Assembly (NCBI GenBank): GCA_035505915.1
Contig: DATJQI010000082.1
Span: forward strand, 1 to 38,506
Source: 40CM-2-70-7 sp035505915
GTDB taxonomy: Bacteria; Gemmatimonadota; Gemmatimonadetes; Gemmatimonadales; GWC2-71-9
Length of the DNA stretch: 38,506 nucleotides
Direction of reading: 5' to 3'
Shown here: piece after piece, positions 9,295-17,470 of the stretch
Layout of the letters: every line of letters starts with the position of its first letter
Position numbering within the stretch: the first letter of the stretch is position 1
Translations under genes and position numbers: made by a program
The notes under the pieces: model-generated
Seen by the model: only the letters and a program-made list of their open reading frames with translations
Told to the model about the DNA's origin: nothing
Database searches by the model: none

Positions 9295-10674
9295 ATGAAG
9301 ATCCCGCAGACCATATTCCGGCAGTACGACATCCGCGGCATCGTCGGGGAGCAGCTCACGCCCGACGTCGCCCGCGCCGTCGGCCAAGCCTTCGCCAGCT
9401 TCGGCCGCCGGCGCCTCTCCCGGGCCCCCACGCTCGCGGTGGGGCGGGACAACCGCCCCTCGGGTCCCGATCTGGCCGGTCACATCCGCGCCGGCATCGT
9501 GGCGGCGGGGGGCCGGGCGGTGGACGTCGGTGAGTGTCCCACGCCGGCCCTCTATTTCGCCACCCACACCCTCGAGGTCGACGGCGGCCTCCAGGTCACC
9601 GGATCGCACAATCCGCCGGAGTTCAACGGCTTCAAGATGGTCCTCGCCGGGGAAGCGGTGGCCGGCGACGCCATTCAGGACCTGTACCGGATGATCGCCG
9701 GAGACGCGCTGGACCGCGTGGCCGGGGGCGCCGACTCCACCCACCCCGGGCTCCTGCCCGCCTACCGGGACGCCATCGTCAAGCGGAACACGCCACTGGC
9801 CCGGCCGGTCAAGGTGGTGGTGGACTGCGGCAACGGCGTCACCAGCCTCATCGCCATCGAGACCCTCCGCGCCGTGGGCGCCACCGTCGTCCCGCTCTTC
9901 GCGGAGTCGGACGGCCGTTTCCCCAACCACCATCCCGATCCCACGGTCGTCGAAAACTTGCGCGACCTGCAGGCCGCCGTCGTCCGGGAAGGCGCCGAGC
10001 TCGGCATCGCGTTCGACGGGGACGGCGACCGGATCGGGGCCGTGGACGAGCGGGGCACGCCGATCTTCGGGGACCAGCTGCTCGTGCTGTTCGGCCGCGA
10101 CCTGGCGCGCCGGATGCCGGGCCCGCACCCCGTGATCTTCGACGTGAAGTGCTCCGAGGTGCTGCCGCAGATGCTCACCAAAGCGGGGCTCCAGCCGGTG
10201 ATGTGGAAGACCGGGCATTCGCTCATCAAGCAGAAGATGAAGGAGCTGCACGCGCCCCTGGCCGGCGAGATGAGCGGCCACATGTTCTTCGGCGGCGACT
10301 GGTTCGGATTCGACGACGCGCTCTTCGGGGCCGCCCGGCTGCTGCACTACGTGGCGGAGCGGGGGGGGCCCCTGTCGCGGCTCCTCGCGGATCTTCCCCG
10401 GACCGTCGCGACGCCCGAGCTCCGGGTCGACTGCCCGGACGAGCGCAAGTTCGCTGTCGTGGAGCGCGCCGCCGCGTACTTCGCGGCACGGTACCCCGTG
10501 GCCACCCTCGACGGCGTCCGGATCACGTTCCCCGGGGGGTGGGGCCTCATCCGGGCCTCCAACACGCAGCCCGTGCTGGTGATGCGGTTCGAAGCCGCCA
10601 CCGCGGCGGACCTCGAGCGCTACCGCGCGGAAGTCGAAGGCTGGCTGGCGCAGAACCGCGGGGACACGGGGTGA
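9295..10674 (+). CDS. manB: Phosphomannomutase/phosphoglucomutase
   Basis: Alpha-D-phosphohexomutase, 459 residues, interconverting 6-phospho and 1-phospho sugars for nucleotide-sugar, LPS or exopolysaccharide supply in the cytoplasm. The phosphoserine loop is T-G-S-H-N-P-P with Ser104, close to the Ser108 loop of Pseudomonas AlgC. The metal loop is D-G-D-G-D-R (D241, D243, D245). G-E-M-S-G-H near residue 323 is the sugar-binding loop, and the C-terminal R-A-S-N-T-Q-P-V-L binds phosphate. ATG 9295 gives the usual N-terminus (F-R-Q-Y-D-I-R-G). The end overlaps the next gene as GTGA. Which hexose it prefers cannot be read from sequence; the symbol is by family (algC is an alternative). Confidence 0.9.
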   Translation: MKIPQTIFRQYDIRGIVGEQLTPDVARAVGQAFASFGRRRLSRAPTLAVGRDNRPSGPDLAGHIRAGIVAAGGRAVDVGECPTPALYFATHTLEVDGGLQVTGSHNPPEFNGFKMVLAGEAVAGDAIQDLYRMIAGDALDRVAGGADSTHPGLLPAYRDAIVKRNTPLARPVKVVVDCGNGVTSLIAIETLRAVGATVVPLFAESDGRFPNHHPDPTVVENLRDLQAAVVREGAELGIAFDGDGDRIGAVDERGTPIFGDQLLVLFGRDLARRMPGPHPVIFDVKCSEVLPQMLTKAGLQPVMWKTGHSLIKQKMKELHAPLAGEMSGHMFFGGDWFGFDDALFGAARLLHYVAERGGPLSRLLADLPRTVATPELRVDCPDERKFAVVERAAAYFAARYPVATLDGVRITFPGGWGLIRASNTQPVLVMRFEAATAADLERYRAEVEGWLAQNRGDTG

Positions 10675-13094
10675 ACCGGCGGCGCTGGGCGCTGCTGGGC
10701 GGGACCATCCTTCTGGTCGCGGCCCTCGTCGGGGGCCGCTGGTTCGCACTGCAGACCGCCGAGCGCCTGTGGGCCGCGACCATTCCGTTCGGGGCCGCTT
10801 ATCTGCACGGGCTGGCGCTCGCGCGCACGTGGCAGTGGATCGTCGCGGGCGCGGCGGTCGCCTGGGGCGTGGGACACTGTTACCTCGTCTACCGGGCCAT
10901 CGGATCGGTCCAGATGCCCCGCCGGGTCGGGGATATCGAGATCGTGGAAGCCGTGCCGCACCGGCTGCTGGTCACGGTCACCCTCCTCGGCGGCCTCCTG
11001 TACGGCGGCGGCCTCGCCTGGGCCATCGGCGACGTCTGGCGCCAGGCGGTGCTCGCGGGCGCTCCCCCCCACTTCGGCGCCGTCGATCCCGTCCTGGGAA
11101 GGGATCTCGGCTACTACCTGGGCGAGCTGCCCTGGGATCGCACCCGGCAGGGCATCCTCCTGCTCGCCACGCTCACCGCCGCGGCCCTGATCACCGCGCT
11201 CTACGCCGCCATCGGGTCGCTCCGGCTCCACGCGGGCCGGCTGCGCGCCAGCCCGCACGCCCGCGCGCATCTGGGGATCACGCTGGCGGGCCTGGCACTG
11301 GCGTTCCTGTGGGGCGCCCACCTCGACCCGGCGGAAACGGTCGCGGGACTCGCGGGCACCGTGAGTCATGCCACCCTGGCGATCCGCCTGCCGGCCGCCG
11401 ACGTCGTGGCCGTCGTGGCGCTCGGAACGGCGCTCCTGAGCGCGGCCTGGGGATGGTGGGACCGGCCCGGCGTGGTCGGCACGGCCTGGCTGTCGCTCCT
11501 CGTGACGATGCTCGCCGCATACTGGATTCTCCCGCCGGGCCTCCAGCGCACCCAGACCAATCGTCTCGAGACGGCGGATACGCTCCTCACCAACGAGCGC
11601 GCGGCGCTCGACCGGCTCGCGTACGACGCCGACGCGAAAGACTGGAGACCCGGCGTCCAGGCGCCCGCCGCGGTCCTCGCCGGAATCCCAGCCTGGGACG
11701 CGCTCCGGGTCTCCGAGCGCGCCCTCCACGACAGTGCCGTCGGTCCCGGCCTCGCGGTGGTTCGGGTGGCCCTCGGCCGCGGCGGAGACTGGCTGCTCGG
11801 CCTCGCGCCGGACGGTGCCAGCCTGCTGCACGTGACGCCGCTCCCCACGTGGCAGGCCGTGCACGAGGGAGCGTGGGCGCAGGCCCCCGGACCCCTTCAG
11901 GCGCGGGAGTCCGACTCGGAGCTCCTCTTCTCGCGGGTCCCGGGTGCTCCGCCGCAGACCTGGTTCGGGATGGGGTTCACGGAGTACGCGGTGCTTCCCT
12001 CCGGATCCGTTCCCGGCATCCCGCTCGAGGGCACCTGGCGGCGGATCGCGCTCGCCTGGACGCTTCAGTCCACCGAGCTCGCCCGGGGGCAAACGGCGGG
12101 GCGGACCCTGGTGTGGCGCCGCGATGCCCTGGAACGGTTCTCAGTACTCGCGCCCTTCGCGGAATTCGAGGCCCCGACAGCGGCGGTGCTGGGCGACTCG
12201 CTCTGGTGGGTGTCGTGGGGCTACGTGGAAGGGGAAACCTTCCCCCTGGTGGACCCGGTCACCTGGAACGGACGGACCCTCCGCTACCGTCACCCGGGTC
12301 TGATCGCCGCCCTCAACGCCGTCACCGGAACCACGCGGATCTGGCTCTCGCCGCGGGCGGACTCGCTCTCCGCCGCGTGGGCCCACATCGCCGCACCCCT
12401 GGTCGAGCCCGCCGCGACCATTCCGCCCGCGCTCCTGGCCGCCTTGCCGTATCCGGCCGACGGCTTCCGGATCGCGGCGGTGGTGCTCGCGCGGGAGGAT
12501 TCGGCGAACCGCCAGCTCCGCCCGGCGGACCCGTTCACCCTCGTGGCCCGGGACGGCGAAGACACCACCTCGCACCTCTGGACCGCGCAGACCTTCGAGG
12601 ACACGGCGCGGCCCCCCAACCTCCGCGGGATTCTCGCGGGCACCGTGACCGGGGGCGGACCGTCGCTCCAGCTGTGGAGTCCCGCGGTCCCCCCCCGCGT
12701 GCCGGTGGTGCTGGCCAGCGACCCCAACCGCGAGGCAGGAGTGTTGCGGGCCTGGCCCCTCGACGCGCAGACGGTGCTGACGGTCCAGGCCCGCTTCTGG
12801 CAGCCGGAGCACAGCGCGGTCACGGCCCGGCTCGACTCGGTGTACGTCTCGATCGGCCCGCTCGTGGCGGGAGACACCACGCCGGCCCTCGCCCTGCGCG
12901 CGCTCCTCCGCGGTCCCGCGCTCGCCGACAGCTCGCCGGCCGCCAGTCTGCGGCGGGTGCGCGCGCTGGTGGCGCGGATGGATTCGGCCCTGGCGACGGG
13001 CCGCATGTCCCGCTTCGGCGTGCTCTACGACAGCCTGCGGGCCCTCCTGCGTGGCGTTCCCCGGGGCGTTGCCGCCCCCGGCGCCCCCCGCTAG
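10671..13094 (+). CDS. UPF0182-family large membrane protein
   Basis: Protein of 807 residues with about six or seven hydrophobic helices in the first 290 residues, then a long soluble, probably extracytoplasmic part. The segment D-P-V-L-G-R-D-L-G-Y-Y-L-G-E-L-P (139-154) matches the family pattern DPxFGRDxxFYxFxLP of UPF0182 (PF03699), and N-R-L-E-T-A-D near 297 fits the start of the soluble part. The function of the family is not established. It is shorter and more divergent than typical members (about 900 residues). The GTG start 10671 overlaps the phosphomannomutase stop (GTGA), suggesting coupled translation and perhaps a surface-polysaccharide link (inference). Its TAG stop lies inside a candidate promoter for the next gene. 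Confidence 0.78.
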   Translation: MNRRRWALLGGTILLVAALVGGRWFALQTAERLWAATIPFGAAYLHGLALARTWQWIVAGAAVAWGVGHCYLVYRAIGSVQMPRRVGDIEIVEAVPHRLLVTVTLLGGLLYGGGLAWAIGDVWRQAVLAGAPPHFGAVDPVLGRDLGYYLGELPWDRTRQGILLLATLTAAALITALYAAIGSLRLHAGRLRASPHARAHLGITLAGLALAFLWGAHLDPAETVAGLAGTVSHATLAIRLPAADVVAVVALGTALLSAAWGWWDRPGVVGTAWLSLLVTMLAAYWILPPGLQRTQTNRLETADTLLTNERAALDRLAYDADAKDWRPGVQAPAAVLAGIPAWDALRVSERALHDSAVGPGLAVVRVALGRGGDWLLGLAPDGASLLHVTPLPTWQAVHEGAWAQAPGPLQARESDSELLFSRVPGAPPQTWFGMGFTEYAVLPSGSVPGIPLEGTWRRIALAWTLQSTELARGQTAGRTLVWRRDALERFSVLAPFAEFEAPTAAVLGDSLWWVSWGYVEGETFPLVDPVTWNGRTLRYRHPGLIAALNAVTGTTRIWLSPRADSLSAAWAHIAAPLVEPAATIPPALLAALPYPADGFRIAAVVLAREDSANRQLRPADPFTLVARDGEDTTSHLWTAQTFEDTARPPNLRGILAGTVTGGGPSLQLWSPAVPPRVPVVLASDPNREAGVLRAWPLDAQTVLTVQARFWQPEHSAVTARLDSVYVSIGPLVAGDTTPALALRALLRGPALADSSPAASLRRVRALVARMDSALATGRMSRFGVLYDSLRALLRGVPRGVAAPGAPR

Positions 13095-13097
13095 GTT
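13069..13097 (+). promoter_or_regulatory. Candidate leaderless promoter of the carbamate kinase gene
   Basis: TTGCCG at 13069-13074, a 17-base spacer, then TAGGTT at 13092-13097. The GTG start at 13106 comes 8 bases after the -10 box, so transcription would begin at or next to the start codon and no ribosome site is visible. The same distances occur at 17434-17470. Prediction by pattern only. Confidence 0.45.
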
Positions 13098-13105
13098 GCG
13101 CCGCC

Positions 13106-14056
13106 GTGAGCCCCGGCGTGATCGTCGTGGCGTTGGGGGGTAACGCCGTCGCTCCGCAGGGAGAACGGCCCACCATCGCCAACCAGTTCCGGCATACCCG
13201 CCAGAGCCTCGCCCCCATCGTGGAGCTGGCCCGCGCGGGGTGGGGCATCGCCCTCGTGCACGGCAACGGCCCGCAGGTGGGGGACGAGCTGGCCCGGAAT
13301 GAGCTGGGCGCCGGCCAGGTCGAAGCGCTCCCGCTGGGGGTGCTGGTCGCGGCCACGGCCGGCTGGATGGGCTACATGATCCAGCAGTCCCTGCAGAACG
13401 CGCTGCACCGCGCCGGCGTCGAGCGGCAGGTGGTCACCGTGGTGACACAGACGCTCTGCGACGCCTCGGATCCGGACCTCCGCACTCCGGCCAAGCCGAT
13501 CGGGCATGCCCTGGACCCGGCGGCCGTGGCCCGGCTCACCGCGCAGGGAGTGCCGGTGCGCGAGGAGCGGCCGGGCCGATGGCGGCGTCTGGCGCCCAGC
13601 CCGCGCCCCATCGGCGTCGTGGAGCGGCGGATGATCGCCGATCTCGTCGGCCGCGGGCACATCGTCGTGGCGTGCGGGGGCGGGGGACCCCCGGTGTATC
13701 AGGATCCCCGGCTCGGACTCGAGGGCATCGACGCGGTCGTGGACAAGGATCGCGTGGCCGCGGTGCTGGGCCGGGATCTGGGCGCCCAGGTGCTCTTGAT
13801 CCTCACGGACGTGGACGGCGTGTACCGGCACTACGGCACGCCCCGGCAGGAGCGTATCGACCGCCTGACGCTGGCCGAGGCGCGCCAGCTGATCGCGGGC
13901 GGCGACCTGGGAACGGGGAGTATGCGCCCCAAGGTCGAGGCTGCGGTGGAATTCGTCGGCCTCGGGGGCGCGCGCGCCACCATCGCCGAGCTGTCGCAGG
14001 GACTCCAGGCGCTCGCCGGTCGGGCGGGCACCACCATCACGAAGGAGATCGGGTGA
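13106..14056 (+). CDS. arcC: Carbamate kinase
   Basis: Amino-acid-kinase-fold enzyme, 316 residues, reversibly moving phosphate between ATP and carbamate/carbamoyl phosphate. Visible marks are A-L-G-G-N-A near the N-terminus, H-G-N-G-P-Q-V-G, C-G-G-G-G-P-P-V, D-K-D (a lysine of the active site) and L-T-D-V-D-G-V-Y, ending with G-S-M-R-P-K-V-E-A. All are typical of carbamate kinase and not of the related UMP or acetylglutamate kinases. The GTG at 13106 is chosen because it gives the full beta strand before G-G-N-A; another GTG at 13118 is possible. No arginine deiminase genes are nearby. The end overlaps sucC (GTGA), so its partner here is succinyl-CoA synthetase. Confidence 0.93.
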   Translation: MSPGVIVVALGGNAVAPQGERPTIANQFRHTRQSLAPIVELARAGWGIALVHGNGPQVGDELARNELGAGQVEALPLGVLVAATAGWMGYMIQQSLQNALHRAGVERQVVTVVTQTLCDASDPDLRTPAKPIGHALDPAAVARLTAQGVPVREERPGRWRRLAPSPRPIGVVERRMIADLVGRGHIVVACGGGGPPVYQDPRLGLEGIDAVVDKDRVAAVLGRDLGAQVLLILTDVDGVYRHYGTPRQERIDRLTLAEARQLIAGGDLGTGSMRPKVEAAVEFVGLGGARATIAELSQGLQALAGRAGTTITKEIG

Positions 14057-15195
14057 ATCTGCACGAGTATCAGGCACGGGACATCCTGCGCAGCCACGGG
14101 ATCCCGATGCCTGAAGGCGGAGTGGCCGCGACACCGGCGGAGGCGAAGGCCATCGCCGAGCGGCTGGGCGGCGCCGTCGTGGTCAAGGCGCAGGTGCACG
14201 CCGGCGGGCGCGGCAAGGCCGGCGGGGTCAAGTTGGCGAAGTCGCCCGCCGACGCCGAACAGGCGGCCGCCCGGATCCTGGGGATGCAGATCAAGGGGCT
14301 GACGGTGACGAAGGTGCTCGTCGTCCCCGCGGCGGACATCGCTTCCGAGAGCTACGTCGGATTCATCGTGGACCGCGCCACCCAGCGCCCGGTCCTGATG
14401 GTGAGCGCGGCCGGCGGCGTCGACATCGAGGAAGTCGCCGCCAAGACGCCTGAGCAGATCCACCGGCTGGCGGTGGATCCGCGGTACGGGCTCCTCCCGC
14501 ATCAGGCGCAGAGCTTGGCCTTCCATTTGTACCGGGACGTCGCCCAGGTCCGGCAGGCCGCGGACCTGATGCGCCGGCTTTACCAGGTGGTGTACGCGGT
14601 CGGCGCCTCGCTGGCCGAGATCAACCCGTTGGTGACGACGCCGGACGGCAAGGTGCTGGCCCTCGACGCGAAGATCGTGGTGGACGACAACGAGCTGGAC
14701 CGCCACCCCGAGATCGCCGCACTGCGCGACGCGTCGTCGGAGGCGCCGTCCGAAGTCCAGGCGCGCGAGGCGGGACTCACGTTCATCAAGCTGGACGGCT
14801 CGGTGGGGTGCTGCGTGAACGGCGCCGGGCTGGCGATGGCCACGATGGACCTGGTCAAGTACTACGGGGGCGAGCCCGCCAACTTCCTGGACATCGGCGG
14901 TTCATCGAACCCCCAGAAAGTCGTCAACGCGCTCCGGATCATCACCGCCGATCCGAACGTGAAGGCGATCCTGTTCAACATCTTCGGCGGCATCACCCGC
15001 TGCGACGACGTCGCCAACGGGATCGTCCAGGCCACCAGCGCCTTCCCGCTCAAGGTCCCGATGGTCATCCGGCTCACCGGCACCAACGAGCGGGAAGCGC
15101 TCGAGATCCTGAAACGGGCCGGCTACTCGGCCGGCACCGACATGGACGAGGCGGTGAAGGCGGCCGTGGCCAAGGCGCAGGGGAGGGCGGCGTGA
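14053..15195 (+). CDS. sucC: Succinyl-CoA synthetase beta subunit
   Basis: ADP/GDP-forming succinate-CoA ligase beta chain, 380 residues, TCA-cycle substrate-level phosphorylation. N-terminal M-N-L-H-E-Y-Q-A-R, the ATP-grasp lysine segment V-V-K-A-Q-V-H-A-G-G-R-G-K-A-G-G-V, E-I-N-P-L and the C-terminal N-I-F-G-G-I-T-R-C-D are all in place. GTG 14053 gives exactly the family N-terminus and overlaps the arcC stop. The end overlaps sucD (GTGA), so the two subunits are translationally coupled. Whether ADP or GDP is preferred is not decided here. Confidence 0.97.
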   Translation: MNLHEYQARDILRSHGIPMPEGGVAATPAEAKAIAERLGGAVVVKAQVHAGGRGKAGGVKLAKSPADAEQAAARILGMQIKGLTVTKVLVVPAADIASESYVGFIVDRATQRPVLMVSAAGGVDIEEVAAKTPEQIHRLAVDPRYGLLPHQAQSLAFHLYRDVAQVRQAADLMRRLYQVVYAVGASLAEINPLVTTPDGKVLALDAKIVVDDNELDRHPEIAALRDASSEAPSEVQAREAGLTFIKLDGSVGCCVNGAGLAMATMDLVKYYGGEPANFLDIGGSSNPQKVVNALRIITADPNVKAILFNIFGGITRCDDVANGIVQATSAFPLKVPMVIRLTGTNEREALEILKRAGYSAGTDMDEAVKAAVAKAQGRAA

Positions 15196-16061
15196 GCGTC
15201 TGGATCGACAAGAGCACCCGCCTTCTGGTGCAGGGCATCACCGGCCGGGACGGCTCCTTCCATTCCAAACAGATGATGGCCTATGGCACCCAGGTCGTCG
15301 CCGGCGTCACCCCCGGGAAAGGCGGGCAGACGTTCGAAACCCGCGTTCCCGTGTTCAACACGGTGGCCGAGGCGGTGGCGGCCACGAAGCCCAACGTCTC
15401 GGTCATCTACGTCCCCGCCGCCCTGGCCGCGTCGGCGGTCTTCGAGGCGGCGGACGCCGGAATCCCGCTCATCGTCTGCATCACCGAGGGCCTGCCCGTC
15501 CTGGACATGACCAAGGTGATGCCGTTCGTGCGGGAGCGCGGGCTCCGGCTCATCGGCCCGAATTGTCCCGGCCTCATCTCGCCGGGCCGGAGCAAGGTCG
15601 GCATCATCCCCGGCAACATCTGCGCCGAGGGACGGATCGGCGTCGTCTCCCGGAGCGGCACCCTGACCTACGAGATCATTCACCAGCTCACGGGAAACGG
15701 GTTCGGGCAGTCCTCCTGCGTCGGCATCGGCGGGGACCCGATCATCGGCACCAACTTCATCGACTGTCTCCAGGCCTTCGAGGCCGACCCCGGCACCGAC
15801 GCGATCGTAATGATCGGAGAGATCGGCGGGACCGACGAGCAGCAGGCCGCGGAGTACGTGAAGGCCAAGATGAAGAAGCCGGTAGTCGGCTTCATCGCGG
15901 GACAAACCGCGCCCCCCGGCCGCCGCATGGGGCACGCGGGTGCCATCATTTCGGGCGCCTCCGGCACGGCGGCGGACAAGATGGCCGCCCTCGCCGCCGC
16001 CGGCATTGCGGTGATGAAGCGCCCCGCCGACGTGGTGCCGCTCCTCAAGGAACGGATGTGA
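15192..16061 (+). CDS. sucD: Succinyl-CoA synthetase alpha subunit
   Basis: CoA-binding alpha chain of succinate-CoA ligase, 289 residues. V-Q-G-I-T-G-R-D-G-S-F-H is the CoA-binding Rossmann loop, and the phosphorylated histidine is H248 in R-R-M-G-H-A-G-A-I (E. coli His246). I-G-P-N-C-P-G and G-I-G-G-D-P are also family marks. GTG 15192 overlaps the sucC stop. The end overlaps the EIIA-CBS gene as GTGA, tying that regulator-like protein to the enzyme's expression. Confidence 0.97.
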   Translation: MSVWIDKSTRLLVQGITGRDGSFHSKQMMAYGTQVVAGVTPGKGGQTFETRVPVFNTVAEAVAATKPNVSVIYVPAALAASAVFEAADAGIPLIVCITEGLPVLDMTKVMPFVRERGLRLIGPNCPGLISPGRSKVGIIPGNICAEGRIGVVSRSGTLTYEIIHQLTGNGFGQSSCVGIGGDPIIGTNFIDCLQAFEADPGTDAIVMIGEIGGTDEQQAAEYVKAKMKKPVVGFIAGQTAPPGRRMGHAGAIISGASGTAADKMAALAAAGIAVMKRPADVVPLLKERM

Positions 16062-16966
16062 AACTCGCGGACGTCCTCGTCCCCGATCACGTGGCGGTGC
16101 CGCTGCAGGCGCGCACCGTCCGCGAGGCGACGCACCGGCTGGCCGAAAAGCTGATCACCGCGGGGGCGGTGGCGTTCCCCGAGCGACTGCTCGCGGTCAT
16201 CGATCAGGCCTGGCCCGAAGACATGGTCTCGGTGGGAGAGCACGCCTTTCTGCCGCACTTCCGGACCGACGCGGCCGGCAAGCTCGTCGCGGCCATCGGC
16301 GTCGCACCGCGTCCCATCCACTGGGAGAAGGACCCCAATCGGTCGGCGCGGGTCGTCATCCTGGTCATCGCGCCCCCGAAGGACGCCGCGACCTACCTGC
16401 AGCTGGTGGGTGCCCTGGCGCGCGCGCTGTCGGAACCCGAAACGGTCCAGGCGCTCCTCTCCGCGCGGACCGCCGCGGACGTAGTCGCGGCGGGGGGCTT
16501 GAACGCGGTCGAGCTGACGGGCGACCTCACCGTCCGGGACGTGATGACCGAGCGCATTTTCACCGTCGATCCCGAACGTACCCTCGGCGACGCCGCGCAC
16601 ACGATGCTGGAGCACGACATCCGCGCACTGCCGGTGGTGAACGAGGGCGGGGCGCTCGTCGGAATCATCACCCACAAGGAGCTGCTCCGGTTTCTCATCC
16701 CGGACTACGTCCAGCGCGTCAAGACCGGGGCCTTCCGCGCCCCGACCCGGAATCAGATTCTGAAGGGGACGTCCGACCCGAAGCAGATCCTGGTCAAGGA
16801 GGCGATGGCCCGCACGGTCCTGTGCGTCTCCGAGGACCAGCGCCTCTCGGACGTCGCCAATCTGATGAACAACAAGGACGTGGACCGCTTTCCCGTCGTG
16901 AGAGAGGGGATCGTGGTGGGTTTTCTCACCCGGGCCGACCTCATTCGACGGCTGTTGGCTCCCTGA
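16058..16966 (+). CDS. PtsN-like EIIA domain fused to two CBS domains
   Basis: A 302-residue two-part protein. Residues 1-150 fit a PTS EIIA type 2 (PtsN/fructose) domain: V-R-E-A-T-H-R-L-A near 22-30, then G-E-H-A-F-L-P-H-F with H67 at the phosphorylation position. Residues 158-212 and 245-301 are a pair of CBS motifs (V-R-D-V-M-T and V-K-E-A-M-A starts; L-P-V-V-N-E and F-P-V-V-R-E-G cores), which in other proteins bind adenine nucleotides. No membrane segments and no other PTS genes are seen. GTG 16058 overlaps the sucD stop. A regulator that senses both phosphoryl state and nucleotide charge is my inference; its target is unknown. Confidence 0.85.
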   Translation: MKLADVLVPDHVAVPLQARTVREATHRLAEKLITAGAVAFPERLLAVIDQAWPEDMVSVGEHAFLPHFRTDAAGKLVAAIGVAPRPIHWEKDPNRSARVVILVIAPPKDAATYLQLVGALARALSEPETVQALLSARTAADVVAAGGLNAVELTGDLTVRDVMTERIFTVDPERTLGDAAHTMLEHDIRALPVVNEGGALVGIITHKELLRFLIPDYVQRVKTGAFRAPTRNQILKGTSDPKQILVKEAMARTVLCVSEDQRLSDVANLMNNKDVDRFPVVREGIVVGFLTRADLIRRLLAP

Positions 16967-17009
16967 TGGAATCCACCTCACACCCGACACCAGGAACCTG
17001 ACACCTCAC
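16967..17009 (+). repeat. Short direct repeat upstream of ndk
   Basis: This 43-base gap contains CACCTCACA twice, at 16974-16982 and 17002-17010 (the second ends on the A of the ndk ATG), with related GACACC and CCTGACACC words between. It looks like a small degenerate repeat. I see no convincing promoter; an AGGA at 16993-16996 is rather far from the start codon to be a good ribosome site. Confidence 0.4.
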
Positions 17010-17426
17010 ATGCTCACACTGGCGATCATCAAACCCGACGCGGTGGCGGCGGGGAACGCGGGCAACGTGCTGGCGCACCTCGAGCGGCAGGGATTCAAGG
17101 TCCGGGCCGCGCGGATGGTGCGGCTCACCACGCCGCAGGCCGAGGCGTTCTACGCGGTGCACCGGGAGCGCCCCTTCTTCCGGTCCCTCGTGACCTTCAT
17201 GACCTCCGGGGCGTGCATCCCGCTCGCCCTCGAGCGCGACGGAGCGGTGGCCCACCTTCGTGAAGTCATCGGCGCCACCGATCCGGCCGAGGCCAAGCCG
17301 GGCACGGTGCGGAAACTCTGGGCGCAGTCGAAGGAAAGAAACGCGATCCACGCGTCCGATTCCCCCGAAAACGCGGCGCGGGAGGTGGCGTTCTTCTTCA
17401 GCGAGGGAGAATTGGCCGGTCTTTAG
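17010..17426 (+). CDS. ndk: Nucleoside diphosphate kinase
   Basis: 138-residue enzyme that equalises nucleoside di- and triphosphate pools through a phosphohistidine. The N-terminal T-L-A-I-I-K-P-D-A-V is diagnostic; the catalytic histidine is H114 in R-N-A-I-H-A-S-D-S. The family usually reads H-G-S-D-S, so one glycine is alanine here, and the preceding G-T-[VI]-R segment continues R-K-L-W in place of the usual R-G-D-F. Spacing is normal and the enzyme is probably active. It follows the sucCD and EIIA-CBS genes by 43 bases and precedes a new promoter, so it is probably the last gene of that group. Confidence 0.95.
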   Translation: MLTLAIIKPDAVAAGNAGNVLAHLERQGFKVRAARMVRLTTPQAEAFYAVHRERPFFRSLVTFMTSGACIPLALERDGAVAHLREVIGATDPAEAKPGTVRKLWAQSKERNAIHASDSPENAAREVAFFFSEGELAGL

Positions 17427-17433
17427 AGTTCGC

Positions 17434-17462
17434 TTGACGCAAGTGCCACAACGGTTTAGCTT
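17434..17462 (+). promoter_or_regulatory. Candidate leaderless promoter of the DUF177-rpmF-plsX-fab operon
   Basis: TTGACG at 17434-17439, a 17-base spacer, TAGCTT at 17457-17462, then 8 bases to ATG 17471. The start site would fall at or one or two bases from the start codon, and there is no purine-rich ribosome site in front of the ATG. This is the strongest promoter-like sequence I can see in the window and it heads the longest operon. Confidence 0.55.
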
Positions 17463-17470
17463 CGCTGTCC

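Noticed and set aside
13106..14056. arcC plus sucCD as an FdrA/oxamate carbamoyltransferase purine-breakdown cluster
   Set aside because: The sucC and sucD products are canonical TCA enzymes with all motifs, not FdrA-like, and no YlbE-type or allantoin genes are present.
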